Assembly: GCA_021300475.1 (NCBI GenBank)
Contig: JAJTDO010000002.1
Location: 36,358-100,357 of the forward strand
Source: Burkholderiales bacterium
GTDB taxonomy: Bacteria; Pseudomonadota; Gammaproteobacteria; Burkholderiales; Burkholderiaceae_B
Length of the DNA stretch: 64,000 nt
Direction: 5' to 3'
Under the pieces are notes generated by a model. That model was not told where the DNA came from. It worked only from the letters and a program-made list of their open reading frames with translations, and ran no database searches. The position numbers were made by a program, and so were the translations under genes. Shown here in pieces: positions 31,497 through 39,784 of this stretch. The stretch's first letter is position 1, and every line of letters begins with the position of its first letter.

Positions 31497-32057
31497 ATGA
31501 CTGACCTGAACCAGTTACCCACCAATTTGCCCGTGCCTGAAGATGATGGGGCTGCAGCGCATTTGCTAGGGCGTTCCCTGCCGTCGTTATCGCTTCCGGC
31601 TGCCACGGGAGGGATGGTGCCTTTGGCTCAGTTGAAGGGCTATGTTGTTATTTACTGTTATCCGATGACGGGTAGGCCTGATGTTCCGCTGCCTGAGGGC
31701 TGGAATGAAATTCCGGGGGCGCGTGGTTGTACACCGCAAAGCTGTTCATTCCGCGACCACTATCAGGAATTAAAGGCATTGAATGCACAGGTGTATGGGC
31801 TGAGCACTCAGGGCAGCGATTACCAGCGCGAAATGGTTGAGCGTCTCCATTTACCATTTCCGGTATTAAGCGATGACCGCCATGCATTTCAGCAGGCACT
31901 CAACCTGCCCACCTTCGAGGCGGCAGGCATGTTGCTATTGAAGAGGCTGACCCTGGTGGTGCAAGATGGCGTTATCAAGGCGGTTCACTATCCTGTGTTT
32001 CCAAGTGACAGTGATCCGCAGTGGGTCATGGATTGCCTTAAGCAATTGCAGGCTTAA
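31497..32057 (+). CDS. peroxiredoxin (AhpC/TSA, BCP-like)
   Basis: A 186-residue thioredoxin-fold protein. The peroxidatic Cys lies in GARGCTPQSCSFRDH, where a second Cys five residues later resembles the resolving Cys of alpha2-type BCP/PrxQ enzymes. The usual Pro-Xaa-Xaa-Xaa-Thr order around the Cys is altered, with TPQSC replacing the canonical TxxC context. It probably reduces peroxides with thioredoxin. The ribosome-binding site is AGAGG before ATG 31497, and the gene ends 4 bp into the convergent SDR gene. Confidence 0.82.
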   Translation: MTDLNQLPTNLPVPEDDGAAAHLLGRSLPSLSLPAATGGMVPLAQLKGYVVIYCYPMTGRPDVPLPEGWNEIPGARGCTPQSCSFRDHYQELKALNAQVYGLSTQGSDYQREMVERLHLPFPVLSDDRHAFQQALNLPTFEAAGMLLLKRLTLVVQDGVIKAVHYPVFPSDSDPQWVMDCLKQLQA

Positions 32058-32833
32058 AAGCCTCTTTTTGCAATCAGTCCGGACAAGAAGCGGCGTAGGG
32101 GGCGGGGTTGGAATCTGCCGACCTCGACCACCAATTGATTCATGCGACCATTGATGTGCATGAATTTGCCTGCCATGCAGGCATCGTAGCCTTCTTGGGC
32201 AACCTCACTGGCTTCCATGTTGGGTACAAAAGGCAGGTTCATGGATTTGCCGCCATTGTCTTTTGCAATCATGTCTGTGTTCGTAAAGCCCGGGCAGAGC
32301 GCAGTGACAGTGACGCCGGTGCCTTGGGTTTCGATGGACAAGGCTTCTGAGAAAGACAGCAGAAATGCCTTGCTTGCACCATAGGTGGAAAGCATGGGCA
32401 CAGGCTGAAATGCGGAAGTGGAGGCTACGTTAAGAATTTTTCCCGAGCGTTTTTCCAGCATTGGTTTTAGGAACAGGTAAGCCAATGCAGCACAGGCATT
32501 AACGTTGACTTGCAGCAGTTGCAGGTGACTTTCCAGTGGGTTGGCGTGAAGCGGCCCTTCGTAGAGCAGCCCGGCGTTGTTCACAAGAATATCGACATGC
32601 AGACCTGCAGCCTGCACTTGCTCAAACAAGGCAGCAGGAGCCGCCGGGTCAGAGAGATCCGAACTGATGACCGTGCAACTGGTACCGTACTGGCTTTTCA
32701 GTTCGCTGGCCAAAGACTGCAGTTTGGCTTGGCTACGTGCCACTAAAATCAGGTTGCATTTATTTTTGGCAAATACGCGTGCCAATTGTTCGCCAATGCC
32801 GCCTGAGGCGCCTGTGACCAAGACAGTATTCAT
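32054..32833 (-). CDS. short-chain dehydrogenase/reductase
   Basis: A 259-residue classical SDR with cofactor motif TGASGGIG at residues 7-14, NNAG, and catalytic Ser and YGASK. The C-terminus has a basic RPLRRFLSGLIAKRG tail that may contact membranes. NADP preference is suggested by the basic residue after the glycine motif. The substrate cannot be told. It stands alone, just downstream (on its strand) of the rpmBG terminator. Confidence 0.88.
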   Translation of the reverse strand: MNTVLVTGASGGIGEQLARVFAKNKCNLILVARSQAKLQSLASELKSQYGTSCTVISSDLSDPAAPAALFEQVQAAGLHVDILVNNAGLLYEGPLHANPLESHLQLLQVNVNACAALAYLFLKPMLEKRSGKILNVASTSAFQPVPMLSTYGASKAFLLSFSEALSIETQGTGVTVTALCPGFTNTDMIAKDNGGKSMNLPFVPNMEASEVAQEGYDACMAGKFMHINGRMNQLVVEVGRFQPRPLRRFLSGLIAKRGF

Positions 32834-32864
32834 TGCTGATCCAATTTCGTTCGGTGGAAAAACA

Positions 32865-32889
32865 AAAGGCTAGCATGCGCTAGCCTTTT
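32865..32889 (-). terminator. intrinsic terminator after rpmG
   Basis: An 11-bp perfect stem AAAAGGCTAGC / GCTAGCCTTTT with a 4-nt loop; on the minus strand GTTTTT follows. It closes the rpmB-rpmG unit. Confidence 0.85.
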
Positions 32890-32908
32890 GAAGAAACACC
32901 GTTGAATT

Positions 32909-33076
32909 TTATTTCAGCTTGATTTCTTTGTAAGGCACGTGCTTTCGAACAACGGGATCGTATTTCGACAATTCCATTTTTTCAGGCTTGGTACGCTTGT
33001 TTTTTGATGTTGTGTAAAAGTGACCGGTGCCCGCGGTGGACTCCAGCTTGATTTTTTCACGTCCGGCTTTTGCCAT
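32909..33076 (-). CDS. rpmG: 50S ribosomal protein L33
   Basis: A 55-residue basic protein reading [18 protein letters not shown]...[21 protein letters not shown], the cysteine-free form of L33 (no CXXC pairs), which does not need zinc. It lies 16 bp after rpmB in the conserved rpmB-rpmG pair. The start is ATG 33076. Confidence 0.95.
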   Translation of the reverse strand: MAKAGREKIKLESTAGTGHFYTTSKNKRTKPEKMELSKYDPVVRKHVPYKEIKLK

Positions 33077-33092
33077 TATTCAGGCTCCTGTC

Positions 33093-33326
33093 TCAGATTT
33101 CGCCGCGAGCACGAAGCTCGGCCAGCACCACGTCGATACCGTTTTTATCGATCGTGCGGAGGGCTGCATTGGTTAAGCGTAGACGAACCCATCGGTTCTC
33201 ACTCTCAACCCAAAAGCGGCGGTTTTGCAGATTTGGTAAGAATCTGCGTTTAGTTTTATTGTTCGCATGGGACACATTGTTCCCTACCATCGGGCGTTTA
33301 CCCGTGACTTGACATACGCGAGCCAT
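33093..33326 (-). CDS. rpmB: 50S ribosomal protein L28
   Basis: A 77-residue L28 that starts [25 protein letters not shown] and ends with the [20 protein letters not shown] helix. I start it at ATG 33326, the family start; the frame is open far upstream into radC but is not coding there. radC lies 58 bp upstream, the classic radC-rpmB-rpmG order. Confidence 0.95.
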   Translation of the reverse strand: MARVCQVTGKRPMVGNNVSHANNKTKRRFLPNLQNRRFWVESENRWVRLRLTNAALRTIDKNGIDVVLAELRARGEI

Positions 33327-33384
33327 TGTTCGACCCCAGTGAATTTCGCAAAGTCCGCAATCATACATGGAAAACGAATTATGT

Positions 33385-34077
33385 TCAACGCGAAGACACT
33401 TTAAATAAACCAGTGGTCTCTCTGAGGGACAGGCATCTCGGTCCTGCAACGATGATGTGGTCAAGCAGGCGGATGTCCACGGTGGCCAGTGCCTTGATCA
33501 AGCGGTCTGTCATTTCGAGGTCGGCGATGCTGGCGCGCAGCGTGCCCGATGGGTGGTTGTGGGCGACGATGACCCCGGTGGCGTTGAGCTCCAGCGCCCG
33601 TTTTACCACTGAGCGCGGATGTACCGCGGTTTCATTGACCGTACCGGTGAACATGATTTCGTCATGTACCAGCTGGTTGGCCTGATTGAGGAACAGGGCA
33701 AAAAAACACTCTTCATTGCGGGTGCGCAAGCTTGCGATGAGGTAGCTTTGCGTCATGGTGCTTTCCGTGAGCAAGTTTCTGGTGGGCAAGGGCGCTTTCA
33801 GGACGCGGCGGCCCAGTTCAAGGCAGGCCTGCCATTCGGCGAACTTGGAGGCCCCCATGCCGGGTTGCTCCACAAAGAGGTTGCGCGGGGTGCGGGCCAG
33901 CTCTCCAAGGCCTTTAAAGTGGCTTAAGAGGTGTTTGGCCATGTCCAGCGCCGAGCGTCCCTTGATGCCTGTGCGCAGCAAGATCGCCAGCAATTCAGCG
34001 TCGCTCAGGCTTGCCGCCCCCTGTTGAATCAGTTTTTCCCGGGGCCTGTGTTCCTCGGGCCATTCATGGATTGCCAT
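33385..34077 (-). CDS. radC: RadC family JAB/MPN-domain protein
   Basis: A 230-residue RadC protein. The N-terminal helix-hairpin-helix region ([20 protein letters not shown]) is followed by the JAMM metalloprotease-like domain with [18 protein letters not shown]. Its biochemical role is uncertain; a general DNA-repair role is no longer well supported. It is divergent from fkpB and precedes rpmB. Confidence 0.93.
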   Translation of the reverse strand: MAIHEWPEEHRPREKLIQQGAASLSDAELLAILLRTGIKGRSALDMAKHLLSHFKGLGELARTPRNLFVEQPGMGASKFAEWQACLELGRRVLKAPLPTRNLLTESTMTQSYLIASLRTRNEECFFALFLNQANQLVHDEIMFTGTVNETAVHPRSVVKRALELNATGVIVAHNHPSGTLRASIADLEMTDRLIKALATVDIRLLDHIIVAGPRCLSLRETTGLFKVSSR

Positions 34078-34175
34078 GTTATTTCCTAAAATACTCTGTG
34101 TGGTCGTTCAAGGGGCGCTTGTTCCAAGCTAAAATGGGTGGCTTGTTTTTTTGACACTTCACAGGGCTTTTTGCG

Positions 34176-34667
34176 ATGACCGAATCAACTTCAGGTATCT
34201 TTTTGGGCGGCGCACCGTCTGCTGCTCCAACTGTCACTGCCGATTCATTTCTGACCTTGCACTACCGCATTGTGTTGGCCCAGTCCGATGAGGTGATGGC
34301 CTCCACGTTTGAAGAAAAGCCTGCCACCCTGCAAATGGGGCAGGGGCAAATGGCTGAGGGGCTCGAGGCGTGCTTGCTGGGCATGCAGGCAGGGCAGCGG
34401 AAAATTTATGATCTGGCACCGTCGCAGGCCTATGGCGACCGACAGGAGGCCCTGTTTCACCGCGTCAGCAAAAAAACACTGGCCGAACACGCTGAGACTG
34501 ACACCACCTTTGAGGTAGGAGATTTTGTCGAGTTTCCAGCACCTAACGGCGGCAAATTCGCCGGCACAGTGGCAAGGGTGGAAGAAGAATCGGTGTTGTT
34601 TGATTTCAACCACCCACTGGCCGGCACAGCGCTGCGGTTCGAGGTTCAAATCATTGGTGTGCTCTAG
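34176..34667 (+). CDS. fkpB: FKBP-type peptidyl-prolyl cis-trans isomerase (SlpA/FkpB)
   Basis: A 163-residue SlpA-type FKBP with an insert-in-flap domain: LTLHYRIVLA, a MGQGQMAEGLEACLLGM stretch and APSQAYGDRQ, then the IF domain around FVEFPAPNGGKFAGTV. It is a cytosolic prolyl isomerase and chaperone. ispH starts 9 bp after its stop, the usual fkpB-ispH pair. Confidence 0.93.
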   Translation: MTESTSGIFLGGAPSAAPTVTADSFLTLHYRIVLAQSDEVMASTFEEKPATLQMGQGQMAEGLEACLLGMQAGQRKIYDLAPSQAYGDRQEALFHRVSKKTLAEHAETDTTFEVGDFVEFPAPNGGKFAGTVARVEEESVLFDFNHPLAGTALRFEVQIIGVL

Positions 34668-34676
34668 GAGTTGGCG

Positions 34677-35606
34677 ATGGATATTTTGTTGGCCCAGCCC
34701 AGAGGGTTTTGCGCCGGTGTAGACCGGGCCATTGAAATTGTGGAGCGTGCGCTTGAACAGTTCGGCGCCCCAATTTATGTCCGGCACTAAATTGTGCACA
34801 ACAAAACCGTGGTTGAGGATCTGAAGTGCAAAGGTGCCATTTTCATTGATGATCTGGCCGACGTGCCGGCGGGTGCCACGCTGGTGTTTTCCGCGCATGG
34901 CGTGTCAAGAGCGGTTCGCGATGAAGCCGCTGCCCGGGGTTTCCAAGTGTTTGACGCTACCTGCCCCTTGGTCACCAAAGTGCATGTCGAGGTGGCAAAA
35001 ATGCGCGCTCAGGGTATGGAGTTGGTGATGGTGGGGCACAAGGGGCACCCCGAGGTGGAAGGCACGATGGGGCAGGTGGATGACCATATTTACCTGGTTG
35101 AAACAGTGGAGGATGTTGCGCATCTGAAAGTTGAAAATCCGGAGCGCCTCGCCTATGTCACCCAGACGACTTTGTCCGTGGACGATGCCGCTGAAGTGTT
35201 GGCCGCCTTGAAGGCCCGGTTTCCAAAAATTGCAGAACCAAAAAAGGCTGACATCTGTTATGCCACGCAGAACCGCCAGGATGCGGTGAAATTTATGGCG
35301 CCACAGGTGGATCTGGTGTTGGTGGTTGGGAGTCAGAGTAGTTCCAATTCAAACCGGCTCCGCGAGGTGGCGGAGAAACTTGGTGTACCGGCTCGCTTGA
35401 TTGACAACGCTGATGCCTTGGAAGGCTCCTGGTTGGAGGGTAAACAGGTGATTGGTGTGACGGCAGGCGCTTCGGCTCCGGAACATTTGGTGAACTCTCT
35501 GATTCAGCGTTTGAAGGCGGCAGGCGCCGTGTCTGTTCGGACCTTGGACGGCGTAGAGGAGCACGTGGCGTTTCCATTGCCCAAAGGCTTGTCCGGTAAA
35601 GTTTGA
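34677..35606 (+). pseudogene. ispH: 4-hydroxy-3-methylbut-2-enyl diphosphate reductase, interrupted by an in-frame stop
   Basis: ATG 34677, preceded by GGAG, opens the canonical IspH start ([20 protein letters not shown], with the first Fe-S Cys). Codon 38 (34788-34790) is TAA, exactly where the family has Glu in YVRHE(I/V)VHN; a single G-to-T change of GAA explains it. The rest continues in the same frame: [12 protein letters not shown] and DICYAT carry the other two cluster cysteines, and [12 protein letters not shown] and TAGASAPE complete the family. IspH makes IPP and DMAPP at the end of the MEP pathway and is normally essential. A GTG at 34794 could only give an inactive fragment lacking the first Cys. 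Confidence 0.9.
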
Positions 35607-35623
35607 ATTAAGTTATACGACAC

Positions 35624-35713
35624 ACTTTTTTTGGTTTTCGTAGCATTTTAAGTGTTACTTTTATAGGTTAGAAGTGTTGAAACCTCACGCTTTATGCGAA
35701 AACCAAAAAAGGT
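35624..35713 (+). promoter_or_regulatory. long inverted repeat in the leader of the reductase-desaturase operon
   Basis: The arms 35627-35640 and 35697-35710 are a 14-bp perfect inverted repeat (TTTTTTGGTTTTCG and its complement). Allowing one G-U pair, the stem extends to 17 bp (35624-35640 with 35697-35713) around a 56-nt loop. The right arm contains AAGG at 35709-35712, the likely Shine-Dalgarno for ATG 35722. In RNA the stem would hide the ribosome-binding site; in DNA it could be a paired operator. Confidence 0.55.
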
Positions 35714-35721
35714 CGTAATCC

Positions 35722-36843
35722 ATGACACTGCCAGAAAAAAAATCGGCGCTAGGCTCTTTTATTGAGGGTGTGGCTGACGCGTTTGCATTTCCTCTTAGAA
35801 CTTCACATTACATTGAGTTGGTCAATCCGTTGTGGACCAGCCATTCCATGCAGGCACGTATTGAAAAAGTGTGGGATGAATCCGCCACGGCAAGAACCTT
35901 GACGCTCAGGCCTGGTAAAAATTGGCGCAGTTTCAAGCCTGGCCAGCATGTCCGTGTCGGAATTCCAATTGGCGGGCGTCATTTTACCCGCACCTATTCC
36001 ATCAGTTCTGCTGCAGAATCTCCAGATGGCTGTTTCACAATCACTGTGAAGGCCATTCCCAATGGCTTTGTTTCCAATCACATTGTTCGGCAGTTAAAAC
36101 CGGGCGATTACATTCCCATCGGTATTCCACAGGGCGATTTCTATTTGCCTGACGCGCAACCCGTCAAGCCGCTTTTTATAACGGCAGGCAGTGGCATTAC
36201 ACCCATCATGAGCATGTTGCGCACCCTGGATGCTGAGCAACGTTTTCCTTCAACCACCCATATTCACTACGCTCCGCAAAGCTATGACGTTATTTTCGGT
36301 CAGGAGTTGCAGGCGCTGGAACGAAAGTACCCGCGTTACAACCTGAGATGCATCTACACCCGCGTACCGGGCGAAGAGCAGACCGAGGAGGGACTGAAAG
36401 CCCAGCACTTTACGAAAGCGCAACTGGAGGCAAACTGCCCCGACTGGCGCGAGCGCGATGTGTATGCCTGTGGCCCACAACCCTTGCTGGATGCGCTTGA
36501 AGCCTTTTGGGAAAAAGAGGGCTTGAGGCGCCAACTGCACACTGAGCGTTTCCGTGCGACTTTAGCGCCTTCCAATGTGGCGGGTCAGGCTGGCACCGTG
36601 ATGTTTGCGCAAAGTAACTGCAAAATAGTTTCTGACGGGCAGACCAACTTGTTGCGTTTGGCCGAGGACAATGGATTGAATCCTGCGCATGGCTGCCGTA
36701 TGGGTATTTGCCATGGGTGTGATGCAAAACTGGTTGAAGGTTGCGTACGCGATTTGCGCACGAATGAGCTGCTAAGCGAAGCAGGTCAGTCCATCCAGAT
36801 CTGTGTTTGTGCTGCTGTCGGTGATGCAGTGATTGATGTTTAA
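35722..36843 (+). CDS. ferredoxin-type NAD(P)H reductase (FAD + 2Fe-2S), desaturase electron donor
   Basis: A 373-residue three-domain protein. An FAD-binding barrel (HFTRTYSISS, the RxYS-type flavin site) is followed by an NAD(P) domain (ITAGSGITPIMSMLRT and a CGPQPLLDAL end) and a C-terminal plant-type 2Fe-2S domain with HGCRMGICHGCDAKL and the final CVCAAVG Cys. It passes electrons from NAD(P)H to a partner oxygenase. The membrane desaturase starts 24 bp downstream, so that is the likely acceptor. It has an N-terminal 40-residue extension. The leader carries a long inverted repeat. Confidence 0.92.
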   Translation: MTLPEKKSALGSFIEGVADAFAFPLRTSHYIELVNPLWTSHSMQARIEKVWDESATARTLTLRPGKNWRSFKPGQHVRVGIPIGGRHFTRTYSISSAAESPDGCFTITVKAIPNGFVSNHIVRQLKPGDYIPIGIPQGDFYLPDAQPVKPLFITAGSGITPIMSMLRTLDAEQRFPSTTHIHYAPQSYDVIFGQELQALERKYPRYNLRCIYTRVPGEEQTEEGLKAQHFTKAQLEANCPDWRERDVYACGPQPLLDALEAFWEKEGLRRQLHTERFRATLAPSNVAGQAGTVMFAQSNCKIVSDGQTNLLRLAEDNGLNPAHGCRMGICHGCDAKLVEGCVRDLRTNELLSEAGQSIQICVCAAVGDAVIDV

Positions 36844-36867
36844 GCCTTTGGGTTGAAGGAGTGATTT

Positions 36868-38025
36868 ATGGGTATGCCTACGCATTTGAGTGCCGGAGAA
36901 ATTGAAGAGTTCGGCCGTGAGATGGATGCAATCCGCAATGAAGTGATGGACACGCGAGGCGCGAAGGACCGCGCTTACATCATGAATATTATCAAGTGGC
37001 AAAGGTCCATGGCTTTGTATGGCCGCATCATTATTTTTCTCAGTCTGATATTTTCTCCGCTCGGTGGCCTGGAGGTGGCGAGTTGGCCGCTGTTCGTGGC
37101 GTTTTTGGCAGTGGGCGCCATTATGCTGGGGTTGGCAAAGATCATAGAAAACATGGAGTTGGGGCACAATGTCATGCACGGCCAGTGGGACTGGATGCGC
37201 GACCCCAATATTCAGTCCAACACGTGGGAGTGGGACAATGTCTGCCCCTCTGACCAATGGAAGCACAGCCACAATGTGGTTCATCACACATGGACAAACG
37301 TATTCGGGAAAGACCCGGACATTGGTTACGGTGTGCTGCGAGTATCGGATGAACAGCCTTGGCATGCAAAATACTTGTTGAATCCAGTTATCAATTTTGT
37401 ATTGATGATGATGTTTCAGTGGGGCGTGGGCGTTCATGACATTGAACTTGACAAAATCATGGCGGGTAAGAAGACCTTTGCTGAAGCCAAACCCATGCTT
37501 GAGCGCTTCATGTGGAAGGCAGCACGCCAGTTGAGGAAAGACTATCTGTTGTGGCCTTTGCTTGGGGTGGCGTTCACGGTTCCGGTCAGTGTTTTGTTTG
37601 GCTTGGACACGCTCGCGGTAGCGGGCTATGCCTATCTGACTGTTTGCGTCGGTAACACGATCGGCAACATGATGCGCAACATTTGGTCGAACATGATCAT
37701 CTTCTGTGGCCACTTTCCAGAAGGCGTACAACACTTCTCAACCGAAGAAGTTGAAGGTGAAACCCGTTCGGCTTGGTATGTTCGCCAATTGTTGGGAAGC
37801 TGCAATATTGGTGGCGGGAAAATTTTCCATATTTTGTCTGGCAATCTGAGCCATCAGATTGAACACCACTTGTTTCCGGACGTTCCCAGCAACCGCTATC
37901 CTGAGATGGCACCTCGGGTGCGAGCCTTGGCCAAGCGCTACAACCTGCCTTACAACACGGGTTCCTTCACCCGTCAGTTCGGCACAACCACCTGGAAAAT
38001 CTGGCGTCTTAGCTTTCCTGGCTGA
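36868..38025 (+). CDS. membrane fatty acid desaturase
   Basis: A 385-residue di-iron membrane desaturase of the FA_desaturase family. Its histidine boxes are GHNVMHGQWDW (residues ~96-106), HSHNVVHHTWTN (~133-144) and LSHQIEHHLFPDVPSNRYPEMAP (~328-350; QIEHH is the acyl-CoA/acyl-lipid type third box). Two pairs of membrane helices lie between. It probably modifies phospholipid or acyl-CoA chains with electrons from the preceding reductase. The ribosome-binding site is AAGGAG. A strong terminator follows. Confidence 0.92.
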   Translation: MGMPTHLSAGEIEEFGREMDAIRNEVMDTRGAKDRAYIMNIIKWQRSMALYGRIIIFLSLIFSPLGGLEVASWPLFVAFLAVGAIMLGLAKIIENMELGHNVMHGQWDWMRDPNIQSNTWEWDNVCPSDQWKHSHNVVHHTWTNVFGKDPDIGYGVLRVSDEQPWHAKYLLNPVINFVLMMMFQWGVGVHDIELDKIMAGKKTFAEAKPMLERFMWKAARQLRKDYLLWPLLGVAFTVPVSVLFGLDTLAVAGYAYLTVCVGNTIGNMMRNIWSNMIIFCGHFPEGVQHFSTEEVEGETRSAWYVRQLLGSCNIGGGKIFHILSGNLSHQIEHHLFPDVPSNRYPEMAPRVRALAKRYNLPYNTGSFTRQFGTTTWKIWRLSFPG

Positions 38026-38051
38026 TTGACCTGTAGTATTCGTGTCTTATG

Positions 38052-38090
38052 AAAAACACCGCCTGACTTCTGTCAGGCGGTGTTTTTTTT
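38052..38090 (+). terminator. intrinsic terminator after the desaturase operon
   Basis: A perfect stem AAAAACACCGCCTGAC / GTCAGGCGGTGTTTTT with a short loop, then more T. Confidence 0.92.
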
Positions 38091-38247
38091 GTGCAACGCA
38101 TTGTTTAAATAATTCTGTGGGTTGGGTTTTGCAGTTACATCCCCCATCTCAGTACCTACCTTGATGGGGGGGATGCATCAAGACATGTGGCGGTGATACT
38201 TCGTTCAAGCAGGCAAACAAGGCCTCGAACTTAAAAGTGAGACCCAC

Positions 38248-38397
38248 ATGACAACTTTCAGCGACGCAAGGATTGCAACAGCTTCCAAGCCCAAAGCCTT
38301 TGTGCGTGCCTTTTTGAAGGTGTCCAGACAACTGAATTTTAATCGCAGTGAGCGCGAAATGTTTTTGAATCTTCTGTTGGGGCGCAGTGGTTCTTGA
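38248..38397 (+). CDS. possible small protein, 49 residues
   Basis: An open frame from ATG 38248 to TGA 38395-38397 encodes a basic, helix-prone 49-residue peptide (MTTFSDARIATASKPK..., ending ...LLLGRSGS). AGTGAG lies 6 bp before the ATG and a terminator lies 50 bp after the stop, which supports a real short transcription unit. Upstream, at 38138-38175, is a GC-rich hairpin (CATCCCCCATC / GATGGGGGGGATG). I do not recognise a family. Confidence 0.35.
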   Translation: MTTFSDARIATASKPKAFVRAFLKVSRQLNFNRSEREMFLNLLLGRSGS

Positions 38398-38446
38398 GCT
38401 TGCATAAGCGGATTTATCAGCGAGAGATGCGTTCAACCCGAACAAC

Positions 38447-38473
38447 AAAAAACCCGCCTAAGCGGGTTTTTTT
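38447..38473. terminator. intrinsic terminator between the small ORF and the BLUF gene
   Basis: AAAAAACCCGC-CTAA-GCGGGTTTTTT works in both directions, so it can end the BLUF gene (minus strand) and the small ORF (plus strand). Confidence 0.85.
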
Positions 38474-38502
38474 ACAGAAGAGGGTTACAGTCGGGCTTGC
38501 AA

Positions 38503-38979
38503 TCAGACCGTCGCGTTGTTTTGAGCGAACACTGCTTTGCCTGCGTCTGGAACACTGTGGCGCATGTTCAACAAGAGACGCCGGACGCGGGTCTGGGCGC
38601 TCTGGAACGATTCTACACACCAGGTTTTGCGGAAATAATCCAGCACCGCTGGGTGGTGGTCAAATACGTTGGCGTTCAAATCTGCAAAACCCATTGACCA
38701 GTCTGTGAACAAGCGAGGCATCGCCTCATCAACAATCACTGCAAACTCGCTGTGCCTGTCGTCAGCCTCTATGCGCTGTGCAATTTTTCGGACAACGGCT
38801 TGATCGCCTTCCAAAATTTGTAAAAACCGACCATCTTTGTACAACAAGATACCTGTCACACCATCTCTTCGGTTGTTTTTTTGGGAAATTTCCAGAATTG
38901 AGGGCAAGTCGCGCTCATCAAAGTCGTTTTTGGCTTTGCTCAAATAAACGAAGGAATGAACGAACTGGTTTGCTGACAT
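38503..38979 (-). CDS. BLUF-domain blue-light sensor
   Basis: A 158-residue protein that is essentially a stand-alone BLUF domain plus a 50-residue C-terminal helical tail. The flavin-site residues have the spacing of the AppA model: Tyr12, Asn36 and Gln54 (24 and 18 apart), with Trp94 and Met96 in DWSMGF. It should bind FAD and switch on blue light. No output domain is fused, so it must act through a partner. The start is ATG 38979, just after AGGAGG. It lies between the desaturase operon and a DUF2237 gene. Confidence 0.92.
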   Translation of the reverse strand: MSANQFVHSFVYLSKAKNDFDERDLPSILEISQKNNRRDGVTGILLYKDGRFLQILEGDQAVVRKIAQRIEADDRHSEFAVIVDEAMPRLFTDWSMGFADLNANVFDHHPAVLDYFRKTWCVESFQSAQTRVRRLLLNMRHSVPDAGKAVFAQNNATV

Positions 38980-39148
38980 AGTAGCCTCCTGAACTGCCCT
39001 GCGATTGATCTGTAAAACTTTCACTGAAACTGCCAGATAGCGTTTGTGTAAGACCGTGTATGAATTATCGGTTTGTCTAGGACAAAATGGAAGGGTTTAA
39101 GCAATAACAAATGTTACGCCAGTGTGTTTGTGTCCGGAGGGTTTCGAA

Positions 39149-39520
39149 TCAGGCCAAGAGGGCGTGATATTGAAGATCTGCGAGCGTAATGACTTCCAAC
39201 GCTTTTTTGTGGGTGGATTCGAGAACAACCGGCGGGGCGACAGAGGCTTCAGACGCTTCCAGCCAGCGCAGGGCGCAAACACACCAGCGATCCCCGGCTT
39301 TCAGCCCAGGGAAATCATATTCAGGGCGTGGTGTGACGAGGTCGTTGCCTTTGTTCAGGGAAAACTCCAGGAATTCTTCAGTCATGAGTGCGCACACCGT
39401 GTGCGACCCGACATCGTGGGTGCCGGTGTGGCAGCATCCATCGCGAAAAAAACCTGTTTTAGGCTTCAAACCGCAGATCTGTAAGGGGGTTCCGAGAACG
39501 TTCAAGGACTCAGTCTTCAT
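39149..39520 (-). CDS. DUF2237 family protein
   Basis: A 123-residue protein of the DUF2237 type: NVLGTPLQICGLKPKTGFFRDGCC, GSHTVCALMTEEFLEFS and GDRWCVCALRW. It has several conserved Cys, suggesting metal or redox chemistry, but the family function is not known. I choose ATG 39520, the family start, over the longer frame. The TGTTACGC word occurs on both flanks (39109 and 39708). Confidence 0.82.
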   Translation of the reverse strand: MKTESLNVLGTPLQICGLKPKTGFFRDGCCHTGTHDVGSHTVCALMTEEFLEFSLNKGNDLVTPRPEYDFPGLKAGDRWCVCALRWLEASEASVAPPVVLESTHKKALEVITLADLQYHALLA

Positions 39521-39707
39521 TTGATGACTCGATAAGAATGCATTGCTACGCAACACCATAGTGCCCATTAGACTCAAAAACATCAAAAAATGCAAACCCT
39601 CGAAATTGGATGTGCGGTTTGACGTTTTGGATGTTAGAAAGTGATTTGTTTGTTGGTTAGATGGATTTCTCTATTTATTTCCTGAATACTAGGCGGGCTG
39701 AATTTGA

Positions 39708-39725
39708 TGTTACGCAAGAGTAACA
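39708..39725. promoter_or_regulatory. palindromic operator candidate upstream of the FabG-thiolase-MaoC cassette
   Basis: The perfect 6-6-6 symmetry TGTTAC-GCAAGA-GTAACA lies 60 bp before the first cassette gene. It fits a dimeric repressor site; the TetR regulator downstream at 43.5 kb is a candidate. Confidence 0.45.
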
Positions 39726-39784
39726 TTTTAAATTTCCTCCCGTTTTTAAAAAAACAATTCCTCAGTTGAAAGGATGTTGGCGCC

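Noticed and set aside
36772..37734. Long open frame (320 codons) on the strand opposite the membrane desaturase
   Set aside because: It is antisense to a clearly conserved desaturase, rich in His and Gln as expected of a mirror frame, and has no ribosome-binding site or family pattern.
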